NCBI GenBank assembly: GCA_964483155.1
Contig: CAZAAC010000021.1
Span: 1 to 43,866, forward strand
DNA from: JAAYYM01 sp964483155
GTDB lineage: Bacteria > Bacillota > Clostridia > Lachnospirales > Lachnospiraceae
Length of the DNA stretch: 43,866 nt
Reading direction: 5' to 3'
This document shows positions 24,627 through 32,391 of this stretch, piece by piece. Below the pieces are notes generated by a model. It had not been told where the DNA came from, did no database searches, and was given only the letters and a program-made list of their open reading frames with translations. The position numbers were made by a program, and so were the translations under genes. Position 1 is the first letter of the stretch. Every line of letters begins with the position of its first letter.

Positions 24627-25726
24627 TAGATAACGCAGTTACGACCTCGTTCTTTGCCAAGATAGAGTTTCTGATCTGCATTGCGAATTGTGGCCTCTAA
24701 TCCAGCGGTTGAATCATATTCTTCAAGACCAAATGTCAAGGTGATAGCAAGATGATTATTTTTATATTGAAAATCTTCGTTCTGAATAATATTCTTTAGT
24801 TTACTCAAGTCTACAAAAATATCGTCTGCGTTACTACCGTTAAAGGCAAATAAGAATTCTTCTCCACCCCATCTGGCCACAAATCCTTTATCTGACATAA
24901 AATCTTGGAGTATATTAGAGAGCTTTGTTAAGACATAATCACCAGTATCATGTCCATAAGTATCATTCACATTTTTAAAAAAATCAATATCTGCAATTGC
25001 AATTGAAAAAGAAATATCACTTTTGATATAATTCTTTTCAAGTTTCTCTAAGTAATCGAGCATACTTCTTCTGTTTTGCAAGCCGGTTAGTGTGTCAACA
25101 GATGCAAGCAACTCAAGCTTTCTGGAATATTGCATAATTTTTGTTTCTGAAGCAGCAAATTTTAAACAATAGAATCTTGCTATTGTAATAAGGGCGATGG
25201 TAATATATAAACTGTTTAGAAAAATAATATAAGGATAAAGGCTTGTAAGATCAACACTTGATAGTCTATAACCTGCAGGGAGAAGTGTCAGTAAAAAAAC
25301 AATCAAGCCTATAAAAAAAGCAGAAAAATATTTCAATTTCAAAGGACCTTCTGTTCTAAAAAAAAGAAGAAGGATGGTAAAAAAAAGTATAGAGTGAAAG
25401 GAAAACAATTTTCCAAAATATAGCGTTCTCGTAGTAGCATCAAAAACGGATATAATACTGTAGGCATATAAGCAAAAAATAGTCTTATCCTTATATGAGA
25501 TAATAAAGACACCCACAAATAAACAGAATATAAGGAGAGTCAGACCACTTGCCTTCAATGGAAAATGTGAAAGGAAAATGATTAGCAAAGATAAGTGATA
25601 TAATATGGCAAACAAAGTTAAGGAACGAAGCAAAACAGCAGTGTCCTTCACTTCATTTTCTCGAATGACGTCTTTAAAAATAAATGCTCTGATTTTATTA
25701 ACTATAGGAACCATAATTTTCCTCAT
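24623..25726 (-). CDS. Membrane-bound GGDEF diguanylate cyclase
   Basis: A 367-residue protein: about six membrane helices in residues 30-195 with no recognised sensor family, then a GGDEF domain holding TGLQNRRSMLDYL and the active motif RWGGEEF. GGEEF is a functional variant for making c-di-GMP from two GTP. No RxxD inhibition site is seen. ATG 25726 has no good ribosome site; an in-frame ATG at 25714 with AGGA before it may be the true start (363 residues). Confidence 0.88.
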   Translation of the reverse strand: MRKIMVPIVNKIRAFIFKDVIRENEVKDTAVLLRSLTLFAILYHLSLLIIFLSHFPLKASGLTLLIFCLFVGVFIISYKDKTIFCLYAYSIISVFDATTRTLYFGKLFSFHSILFFTILLLFFRTEGPLKLKYFSAFFIGLIVFLLTLLPAGYRLSSVDLTSLYPYIIFLNSLYITIALITIARFYCLKFAASETKIMQYSRKLELLASVDTLTGLQNRRSMLDYLEKLEKNYIKSDISFSIAIADIDFFKNVNDTYGHDTGDYVLTKLSNILQDFMSDKGFVARWGGEEFLFAFNGSNADDIFVDLSKLKNIIQNEDFQYKNNHLAITLTFGLEEYDSTAGLEATIRNADQKLYLGKERGRNCVIY

Positions 25727-25807
25727 ATGAATAGAAAGAAACAGTTACTTTGTCTCCGTTTTTTTGGGGTTTCAATTTTTTTTTAGTATACCATAATCTT
25801 TTTTTTA

Positions 25808-25819
25808 ATGCTATAGCAT
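25808..25819. repeat. 12-bp perfect palindrome ATGCTATAGCAT
   Basis: A self-complementary 12-mer in the divergent region between the cyclase and the aminotransferase. It could be an operator; it is short enough that chance is possible. Confidence 0.4.
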
Positions 25820-25880
25820 TCTTCACAATTCGTGTAATATTATTTACGGACTATTTTGTTTATTATAAAACAGGTTATTC

Positions 25881-25909
25881 TTGACAGTGTAAAATAAAAG
25901 TATAATAAT
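25881..25909 (+). promoter_or_regulatory. Probable promoter of the aminotransferase gene
   Basis: A perfect TTGACA at 25881-25886 lies 17 bases before AATAAT (25904-25909). A better -10, TATAAT at 25901, would leave only a 14-base spacer. It is about 50 bases ahead of the gene. Confidence 0.5.
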
Positions 25910-25959
25910 AGAAAAGAAATTGTGCAGATATGTGCGGACACGAAAGGTAGGTTTTACAA

Positions 25960-27027
25960 ATGTTAAACATCAGTTATGAAAAAACAACAAGTCCCAAACA
26001 GCTTCCATCTGAGGATAATCCATTGGTGTTTGGGACTATTTTTACAGATCATATGTTTGTGATGGACTACGAAGCAGGTAAAGGATGGTATGATCCAAGG
26101 GTCATCCCCTATCAGCCACTTATCATGGAACCTTCAGCGATGGTATTTCATTACGGTCAGGAAATGTTTGAAGGCTTAAAAGCATATAACGCTGCAGATG
26201 AAAAGATTCTTTTATTTCGACCAGACAAAAATGCGGAGAGAACAAATAATACAAACAGAAGAATATGTATCCCTGAGATTCCAATAGAGGATTTTGTGCA
26301 GGCAGTCAGAGCGATTGTAAAGACAGATGCTGACTGGATTCCTCGAAAAGCAGGTACTTCACTTTATATTCGTCCATTTATTATCGCAACAGATCCATTT
26401 TTGGGAGTAAGACCTTCCCATACATATAAATTTATTATTATTTTGTCACCAGTAGGTGCTTATTATCCTGAAGGGCTAAACCCAATTAAAATATGGATTG
26501 AAGATGATTATGTCAGAGCTGTAAAAGGTGGAGTAGGCGAAGCAAAAACTGGGGCAAATTATGTGGCAAGCATGGCAGCACAGATGAAAGCACATGACGA
26601 TGGCTACTCACAGGTATTATGGCTGGATGGCATTGAGAGAAAATATATTGAAGAGGTAGGTGCGATGAATATTTTCTTCAAGATTAATGGTACTGTTGTT
26701 ACACCACAGCTAAATGGAAGTATTCTTCCTGGGATTACGCGCGATTCGTGTGTGGAACTTTGTAAGTTGTGGGGTATTTCTGTTGAGGAGAGAAAAATTT
26801 CGGTGCAGGAGCTTTTTGCGGCAGCAGAAGACGGTTCACTTGAAGAAGTATGGGGCAGCGGTACAGCAGCAGTTATCTCACCAGTAGGACATTTGCGATG
26901 GAAAGATAAAGTTGTTCAGGTTAAAGATGGCGGTATAGGCGAAATATCTCAGAAGCTATATGATACTGTAACGGGAATTCAGTTGGGAAAAATAATAGGT
27001 CCCGAAGGATGGGTAGTTGAAGTATAG
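25960..27027 (+). CDS. ilvE: Branched-chain amino acid aminotransferase
   Basis: A 355-residue class IV PLP aminotransferase interconverting Leu, Ile and Val with their 2-oxoacids. The PLP lysine is K196 in GVGEAKTGANYVAS. The substrate/phosphate blocks are FHYGQEMFEGLKAY (63-76) and LNGSILPGITRDS. The length and the N-terminal arm match the eukaryote-like long BCAT group, also common in Firmicutes, rather than the ~300-residue E. coli type. It is transcribed alone, with a terminator after it. Confidence 0.93.
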   Translation: MLNISYEKTTSPKQLPSEDNPLVFGTIFTDHMFVMDYEAGKGWYDPRVIPYQPLIMEPSAMVFHYGQEMFEGLKAYNAADEKILLFRPDKNAERTNNTNRRICIPEIPIEDFVQAVRAIVKTDADWIPRKAGTSLYIRPFIIATDPFLGVRPSHTYKFIIILSPVGAYYPEGLNPIKIWIEDDYVRAVKGGVGEAKTGANYVASMAAQMKAHDDGYSQVLWLDGIERKYIEEVGAMNIFFKINGTVVTPQLNGSILPGITRDSCVELCKLWGISVEERKISVQELFAAAEDGSLEEVWGSGTAAVISPVGHLRWKDKVVQVKDGGIGEISQKLYDTVTGIQLGKIIGPEGWVVEV

Positions 27028-27092
27028 AAGATAGCGAAGGATAGACAAAAAGCAATAAATGAAAGTAATTATAAAAGTAATTAGTAAAGAAT

Positions 27093-27137
27093 AAAAAGGG
27101 AGATTACATAATGATATGCACTCTCCCTTTTTTTATT
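27093..27137. terminator. Terminator after ilvE
   Basis: AAAAAGGGAGA (27093-27103) pairs with TCTCCCTTTTT (27122-27132) around an 18-base loop, with further T bases after. It may also serve the convergent symporter gene. Confidence 0.85.
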
Positions 27138-27159
27138 TGTATGAAAACCAGATCATTAA

Positions 27160-28683
27160 TTATGGTTCAAGTGACTTCTTCTTAGAAACAATAACCGTTT
27201 CGTTGTAACACTCAAATATCGCATCTGTAGATTCTACGGTTAGCTTTGGTGTAATCAAACTTACAATAGGAACAATAATTAGAGAAGCAATCATAGCAAG
27301 TGCGCCGGCAGTAATTGGAGATGTGAATTTGAATAGCATGTTGGTAACAGTAATGCCGATTCCCAATATAAAACTTGCCCATACGGAGAATTTTGTGGTC
27401 TTTTTCCAGTATAGCCCATAGATAAAGGGACCAAGAAAAGATCCCGCAAGTGCACCCCATGAGATACCCATAAGCTGCGCAATGAAGGTTGGGGGATCAA
27501 GAGCTATAGCAACTGACAAAATGATAAAAAGTGCAATTAGGATGCGCATGGATACTAACTGTTTCTTTTCAGTCATATTTTTCATAAGATTGTCTTTTAT
27601 AAGGTCTAATGTCATAGTCGAGCTTGAAGTCAGTACGAGAGCGGATAAAGTAGACATAGATGCAGATAATACGAGTACGACAACAATACCAACTAGTAAA
27701 TCAGATAAATTTGATAGCATAAAAGGAATGATGGCATCATAAATCATACCGCCTGTTTCATTATGTAGAGACTCATTATCAAACAATCTTGCAAAACTAC
27801 CAAGAAAATAAGAACCGCCCGCTACAACAACAGCAAATGCAGTTGAAATAATGGTACCTGTTTTAATGGATTGCTCGTCTTTAATTGTATAAAACTTGTG
27901 CACCATCTGTGGAAGTCCCCAGGTACCTAATGAAGTCAGTATGACAATACTTAGAAGGTTTATGGGATCTGGGCCAAAGAAGGAAGTAAAGGCACCTGGC
28001 TGACCAAGCGTCGGCTCAATATCACTTTCAAATTGTGCAAGTTTTCCAATAGCCTCAATGAAGCCACCCTGTCCATTTAATATGGCTGCAATAACAGCAA
28101 CAATGCCCAAAAGCATAATTATACCCTGAATAAAGTCATTGATAGCTGTTGCCATATATCCACCTGCAATTACATAAACGGCGGTAAGCAAAGCCATTAT
28201 AATAATACACGCTTCATAAGGAACATCAAATGCCATACCAAAAAGTCTGGAAAGTCCATTATATACAGAGGCTGTATAGGGAATCAAAAATATAAAAACA
28301 ATAAAAGAAGCAGCTATTTTAAGGGAGTGACTTTCAAAACGTTTCCCAAAAAATTCGGGCATGGTTGAAGAATCTAAATGATTGGTCATGATGCGTGTCC
28401 TTCTACCAAGTACGATCCATGCAAGCAAGCTACCAATAACGGCATTTCCAATACCAATCCAGGTAGCGGAGAGACCATATTTCCACCCAAATTGCCCGGC
28501 ATATCCGACAAATACAACGGATGAAAAATAAGAAGTGCCAAAAGCAAAAGCAGTCAACCAAGGGCCGACTGATCGACCACCAAGTACAAAATCGTTTACA
28601 TTAGTGGCGTGTTTTCTAGAGTTAAAACCTACAATAAGCATAATGCCAAAGAATATAACTAGTAAAATTAATTTTAGTATCAT
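27160..28683 (-). CDS. Sodium:solute symporter (SSS family)
   Basis: A 507-residue membrane protein with about 13 helices of the SSS/PutP family. The N-terminal GGRSVGPWLTAFAFGTSYFS block and the central VLVLSASMSTLSALVLTSSS are typical of the sodium-site helices. It imports a small solute with sodium; proline, pantothenate-like and sugar transporters all share this look and I cannot tell which. GAGAGGGG precedes ATG. An 18-bp palindrome 40 bases upstream suggests specific repression or activation. Confidence 0.88.
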   Translation of the reverse strand: MILKLILLVIFFGIMLIVGFNSRKHATNVNDFVLGGRSVGPWLTAFAFGTSYFSSVVFVGYAGQFGWKYGLSATWIGIGNAVIGSLLAWIVLGRRTRIMTNHLDSSTMPEFFGKRFESHSLKIAASFIVFIFLIPYTASVYNGLSRLFGMAFDVPYEACIIIMALLTAVYVIAGGYMATAINDFIQGIIMLLGIVAVIAAILNGQGGFIEAIGKLAQFESDIEPTLGQPGAFTSFFGPDPINLLSIVILTSLGTWGLPQMVHKFYTIKDEQSIKTGTIISTAFAVVVAGGSYFLGSFARLFDNESLHNETGGMIYDAIIPFMLSNLSDLLVGIVVVLVLSASMSTLSALVLTSSSTMTLDLIKDNLMKNMTEKKQLVSMRILIALFIILSVAIALDPPTFIAQLMGISWGALAGSFLGPFIYGLYWKKTTKFSVWASFILGIGITVTNMLFKFTSPITAGALAMIASLIIVPIVSLITPKLTVESTDAIFECYNETVIVSKKKSLEP

Positions 28684-28722
28684 GTTAATCCCCTCTCATA
28701 ACAATAATTTTATTTGCCAGAC

Positions 28723-28740
28723 GCTTCAACGCGTTGAAGC
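28723..28740. promoter_or_regulatory. 18-bp perfect palindrome upstream of the symporter (candidate operator)
   Basis: GCTTCAACGCGTTGAAGC is fully self-complementary with a central CG, as in LacI/GalR-family operators. It lies 40-57 bases ahead of the symporter ATG. No run of T follows, so a terminator is unlikely. The binding protein is not in the window, or not recognisable. Confidence 0.65.
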
Positions 28741-28923
28741 AAAAACACTTTAACGCAATAGTAACAAAGTGAGGATTAAAAGTCAAGTGAAATTTGCACG
28801 ATACAAAGCAGGAAAAGGCCTGTATAAAAGCATACTTCACAAATAAAGTATTATGATATAAAATGAAAGATAAGTAATAAAAAATGATTGTTATCAATAA
28901 TGAAAAGAGGCGTTAAAACGACA

Positions 28924-29538
28924 ATGAATAAGATATGGGTAGTGGGAGTTGCAGGAGGGTCAGCATCGGGAAAGACAACAATTGTAAATAAGATAAGAGA
29001 CAATTTTGGCGAAGATATTGTTGTTATTAATCATGACAGTTATTATAAAGCGCATGATGAATTGAATTATGAAGAAAGAAGCAGGTTGAATTATGATCAT
29101 CCAAAGTCCTATGAGACAGAACGGATGTCGGGAGATATCAGAAGTCTTATAAGTGGGCAGGCTATTGAAGTCCCCATTTATGATTATGCGATTCAAAATC
29201 GTTCTGATAAGACAATGACAGTATTACCTAAAAAGGTAATTATTATAGAAGGAATCTTAATTCTGGAAAATAAAGAGTTACGCGACCTGATGGACGTAAA
29301 AATATTTGTAGATACCGATGCAGATGAACGTCTGATGCGACGTATCAAGCGAGATGTGGTAGAGCGAGCGAGAAGCGTGGAGTCTATTCTCACGCAGTAC
29401 GCTGCAACAGTGAAACCGATGCACGAGGATTTTGTAGAACCATCGAAACGTTATGCCGATATCATTATACCTCGTGGTGGAGAGAATACTACCGGTATTA
29501 GTATGCTCCAGCAATATTTACAACATATGTTGAGCTGA
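28924..29538 (+). CDS. udk: Uridine kinase
   Basis: A 204-residue nucleoside kinase phosphorylating uridine and cytidine for salvage. The P-loop GGSASGKTT is at 11-19. INHDSYYK, NYDHPKSYE and IEGILIL are the uridine kinase/PRK-family blocks, and RRIKRDVVERARSVES forms the lid. ATG 28924 gives the family start; the frame is open from TTG 28888 and there is another ATG at 28900, none with an ideal ribosome site (AGAGG is 13 bases before 28924). Confidence 0.88.
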   Translation: MNKIWVVGVAGGSASGKTTIVNKIRDNFGEDIVVINHDSYYKAHDELNYEERSRLNYDHPKSYETERMSGDIRSLISGQAIEVPIYDYAIQNRSDKTMTVLPKKVIIIEGILILENKELRDLMDVKIFVDTDADERLMRRIKRDVVERARSVESILTQYAATVKPMHEDFVEPSKRYADIIIPRGGENTTGISMLQQYLQHMLS

Positions 29539-29652
29539 ACTACCTTTCATAAATAGATGTAAAATGATTATTAAATAGATATGGTTTTACTGTTTCTCTA
29601 TAAAAAATTGTGTTATACTACTGGTAACGATTGTAAATAGAAAGGGGTTATT

Positions 29653-30399
29653 ATGAGAGAAGAGGCAAAAAAAGATATAGGGAAAATTATTGTTGCAATA
29701 ATACTAACGATTGGAGTAATTGCAGCAGCATTGATTGTAACAAGTGGTATTGTAGAAATCAAGGCTTCCAGAACAAATATTACTGTTACGGGGTCTGCAA
29801 AACAGCAAATAACTTCAGACCTGATTGTATGGACTGGTAACTTTAGCACGCAATCACCCAGACTTCATGATGCATACAAAGCATTAGAAGGAAGTAGGAA
29901 AAAGGTTAGGGATTATCTGGTAAAACAGGGCGTAGCAGAAGAGGATCTTGTTTTTTCGGCGATTGAGACAATGCCAACCTATTTAATTTCGGAGTATGGA
30001 AATACAACGAACGAAATCGAGTACTATACTTTATCTCAGACAGTAACCATAAGCTCGGGTGAAATTGACAAAATAACTGATATTTCTAGAAATGCGACAG
30101 AGCTATTGGATGAGGGAGTAGAATTTCAATCCTATGCACCACAATATCTGTACACAAAACTGGCTGATATAAAAGTAACTATGTTGGCTGAGGCTACGAA
30201 GGATGCGCGTAAGAGAGCTGAAATGATTTCGGAAAATGCTGGAAGCAAGTTAGGGAATCTAAAATATGCAGACATGGGAGTCATGCAGATCACACCTCTT
30301 TATTCTAATGAGGTATCAGATTATGGTATTAATGATACTTATTCACTAGAAAAAGAAATTACTGCAGTTGTACATTGTCAGTTTGAGGTTAAGAAATAG
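29653..30399 (+). CDS. SIMPL domain (DUF541) protein, membrane-anchored
   Basis: A 248-residue protein with one N-terminal membrane helix (about 11-32) and an extracellular SIMPL domain: ITVTGSAKQQITSDLIVW at the start, a repeated coiled region, and the C-terminal ISENAGSKLGNL and VHCQFEVKK. SIMPL proteins occur widely in bacteria and their role is poorly known. AAAGGGG lies before ATG. The sigma factor start is 38 bases after its stop. Confidence 0.82.
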   Translation: MREEAKKDIGKIIVAIILTIGVIAAALIVTSGIVEIKASRTNITVTGSAKQQITSDLIVWTGNFSTQSPRLHDAYKALEGSRKKVRDYLVKQGVAEEDLVFSAIETMPTYLISEYGNTTNEIEYYTLSQTVTISSGEIDKITDISRNATELLDEGVEFQSYAPQYLYTKLADIKVTMLAEATKDARKRAEMISENAGSKLGNLKYADMGVMQITPLYSNEVSDYGINDTYSLEKEITAVVHCQFEVKK

Positions 30400-30437
30400 T
30401 GTGTCTATATGCCAAACAGTACAGGGGGCCCTTGCAT

Positions 30438-30959
30438 ATGAAGGATGAAGAGAGACAGAGCATGGAGGAAATGTACGAGGAATACTATTCGAAAATTTAT
30501 AATTATGTATATTATCGAATCCTTCATAAAGAGAAGACAGAAGACATTGTAAGTAATATTTTCGTCAAAGTAGTTTCTAAAATAGATACCTTTAATGAAA
30601 AGAAAGCTTCATTTTCCACATGGATTTTCAAAATCGCACAGAATACATTAACAGATTATTATCGTGGAAATAAGCAAAGTCTTTCTATTGAGGAAGTGGC
30701 ATATGAGGGAAGAGTTGCTTTTGAAGGCGAATGCTGCTTAATCCAAGAGGAAACGAATAGAGAAGTCTATCGGGTATTGCAGATTCTGAGAGAGCAGGAC
30801 AGAGAGATTATATACATGAAATTTTATTTAGAGATGAAAAATAAGCAGATCGCAGAATTACTTGGAATTAGTGAGTCGGCTTTGTCGACTAAGCTATCAC
30901 GGGTATTGCATAAACTTAAAGGCATGTTAAGCGAAGAAGAGTATAGAATGTTGTTATAG
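30438..30959 (+). CDS. ECF-type sigma-70 family factor
   Basis: A 173-residue sigma factor. Region 2 (about 7-75) includes YYSKIYNYVYYRI and FSTWIFKIAQNTLTDYYRG. Region 4 (about 115-165) includes MKFYLEMKNKQIAELLGISESALSTKLSR as a helix-turn-helix. Regions 1.1 and 3 are missing, as in extracytoplasmic-function factors. No classic anti-sigma gene follows; the next genes are a 67-residue protein and a lipoprotein. AGGGGG stands about 10 bases before ATG 30438; GTG 30399 overlaps the SIMPL stop and is less likely. Confidence 0.85.
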   Translation: MKDEERQSMEEMYEEYYSKIYNYVYYRILHKEKTEDIVSNIFVKVVSKIDTFNEKKASFSTWIFKIAQNTLTDYYRGNKQSLSIEEVAYEGRVAFEGECCLIQEETNREVYRVLQILREQDREIIYMKFYLEMKNKQIAELLGISESALSTKLSRVLHKLKGMLSEEEYRMLL

Positions 30960-31066
30960 CAAATAAAAGAATCGCTTATAGATATGTGATGAATACAGAC
31001 AAGAATCGTATATAACTATGAAAGGAATTTGTAATTGCTAATTTTGAAAGGAGGTGTAAACAGTAG

Positions 31067-31270
31067 ATGAAGCAGATAGGAGATAATATATTTAAACGAG
31101 CAGATTTTGCAAAAGATAGCAGTAGTAAGAAGGACTTGTTTAAGCATATTTCAAAAATCAATCATTCTGATGAGGTGAAATCATTATGTGAAGAGTTAAA
31201 TGATACAGACCTTGATGGGATTGCCGCTGCAGGAGAAACTAAAAATGATAAGAAATGGAACCGTCATTAA
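31067..31270 (+). CDS. Small protein with a leader-peptide-like C-terminal motif
   Basis: A 67-residue charged protein of unknown function behind a very strong ribosome site (AAAGGAGGTG). Near its C-terminus it reads LCEELNDTDLDGIAAAGE, close to the LSDEELDxIAGG pattern that ends bacteriocin and Nif11-type leader peptides, but with AAAG in place of GG. Only 11 polar residues follow (TKNDKKWNRH is most of them). No modification enzyme or peptidase-exporter is in reach. It could be a leader-like peptide, a regulator of the sigma factor before it, or neither. Confidence 0.6.
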   Translation: MKQIGDNIFKRADFAKDSSSKKDLFKHISKINHSDEVKSLCEELNDTDLDGIAAAGETKNDKKWNRH

Positions 31271-31390
31271 CAAAATGAAGGGTTTAAATAAAATTCTATG
31301 AAATAGCTGCTCATATTGATTTCAGAATTCTGTTTAGCTACAGATAATATCAGTATGAGTTTTTGCTATAAGCAAGGAGGAAATTGCATT

Positions 31391-31909
31391 ATGCATAAAA
31401 GAGATATGATATTAGTAATACTACTTATGTGTACAATGGCATATATTATGGGATGTAGTAGTAAAAAAGTATCTTTAGAAGCAGAAAAAATAGAAGAAAC
31501 AGAAGAAACAGAAGAAACAGAAAAAATAGAAGAAACAGAAAAAATAGAAGAAATAGAAGAAGCAGAAGAGATAGTAGATGATGAGGAAATAGAAGTGGAT
31601 GAGGCAGAAAGCAGAAAAAGATATACAATTGCATTAAAAGGGAATACAACGACGGGATATACATGGCAGTATGTGATGAGTCCGAAGGACATTATCAAAG
31701 AAACAAAGGCGGAGTATCTTGATTCTAATGGAGATGGACAGGTTGGAGCAAGTGGTACATTTTCCTTTGAATTTGAAGGTCTTAAGGAAGGAGAAGTGGA
31801 ACTGTATTTTACGTATGCACGAGAATGGGAAGATAATGAACCAGCAAAAGAGATTACATATAAGTTAAATGTTGACAAAGATGGGAATATTACAGAACTG
31901 GTTCCATAA
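31391..31909 (+). CDS. Lipoprotein with chagasin-like (I42) inhibitor domain
   Basis: A 172-residue lipoprotein. The signal peptide ends at YIMGC (Cys22 region), followed by an acidic linker of Glu/Thr/Ile repeats encoded by a 9-bp DNA repeat. The C-terminal ~95 residues form a chagasin-type domain: GNTTTGYTW, then GASGTFSFEF and YAREW, matching the three binding loops (NPTTGY, GxGG and RPW) of I42 cysteine protease inhibitors. It would inhibit papain-like proteases outside the cell. AAGGAGG lies about 10 bases before ATG 31391; the frame is open from 31316 but without a ribosome site. Confidence 0.82.
   Translation: MHKRDMILVILLMCTMAYIMGCSSKKVSLEAEKIEETEETEETEKIEETEKIEEIEEAEEIVDDEEIEVDEAESRKRYTIALKGNTTTGYTWQYVMSPKDIIKETKAEYLDSNGDGQVGASGTFSFEFEGLKEGEVELYFTYAREWEDNEPAKEITYKLNVDKDGNITELVP
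31484..31573 (+). repeat. Ten tandem 9-bp repeats in the lipoprotein linker
   Basis: Ten units of the form GAAGAAACA with variants (GAAAAAATA, GAAGAAATA, GAAGAAGCA, GAAGAGATA) run without a break. Each encodes Glu-x-x in frame, so gain or loss of a unit changes linker length and not frame. Confidence 0.9.
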
Positions 31910-31961
31910 TATGTGGGCAGTCTGTTCCTAGGGTTTGCAGGGCATTCTTTTATGCTGGGTC

Positions 31962-31990
31962 TTGACATCTGAAATAGTAACGAATATAAT
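31962..31990 (+). promoter_or_regulatory. Perfect-consensus sigma-A promoter of the T-box operon
   Basis: TTGACA (31962-31967), 17 bases, TATAAT (31985-31990). Full consensus match. Transcription should begin near 31997, just before the T-box stem I. Confidence 0.85.
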
Positions 31991-31996
31991 TAATAA

Positions 31997-32366
31997 AATA
32001 AAGAAATATATAATAGATGAAATGCATTGATAGTGCAAAAGATTATTATTTTCTACCAGAGAGAGGAAGCCATCGGCTGTAAGCTACCTTAAGTTCAGAT
32101 AATAATTTAATTTCACACTGGAGCAGTTTTATTGAAAACCATGGATGCCTTATTAGTAGCAGAATGTCACAAATAGGGATGATATGTGTAAAATAGGTAA
32201 AAACGTTACTGTACGTTAAACAGATCAAGTGCTTACATTGTTGGCCGCTGATTTAGAGGTTATCATGTAAGAAACTGGGTGGTACCGCGAAACGATATGC
32301 TTCGTCCCATTATTGTATCACATGTATTTAATGCATGTGGATGGTAAAGTGGGATGGGGCTTTTTC
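31997..32366 (+). ncRNA. T-box leader, specifier UUC (phenylalanine)
   Basis: The T-box sequence TGGGTGGTACCGCG is at 32276-32289. Stem I shows the distal loop GGCTGTAAGCTACC, matching the same place in B. subtilis glyQS, and ATTATTAT/ATAATAAT pairing beneath it. Aligning the specifier loop with glyQS (GAAAGGCATTCTTGAGC there, TAATTTCACACTGGAGC here, equal length) puts TTC, a Phe codon, at the GGC position, followed by the usual A. The TGGT of the T-box pairs with a tRNA ending ACCA, so the discriminator is A, as in tRNA-Phe and unlike tRNA-Trp (G). Uncharged tRNA-Phe would let transcription pass into iorA. Confidence 0.88.
32304..32366 (+). terminator. Regulated terminator of the T-box leader
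   Basis: GTCCCAT (32304-32310) pairs with ATGGGGC (32354-32360), with an inner hairpin ACATG/CATGT, then TTTTTCT. The same GTCCCAT can instead pair with TGGG of the T-box to form the antiterminator. Confidence 0.85.
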
Positions 32367-32391
32367 TATGTTAAAAAAAGGAGAGTATATG

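Noticed and set aside
25808..25819. ATGCTATAGCAT as a strong operator
   Set aside because: Only 12 bases in very AT-rich DNA; chance cannot be excluded, so it is listed as a repeat only.
31366..31968. 200-codon minus-strand frame opposite the I42 lipoprotein
   Set aside because: It mirrors the Glu-rich repeat as a Ser/Phe-rich stretch, has no ribosome site, and the plus-strand lipoprotein has a clear signal peptide and domain.
32335..32391. Upstream extension of iorA to ATG 32335
   Set aside because: The extension lies inside the T-box terminator and has no ribosome site; AAGGAG is just before 32389/32392.
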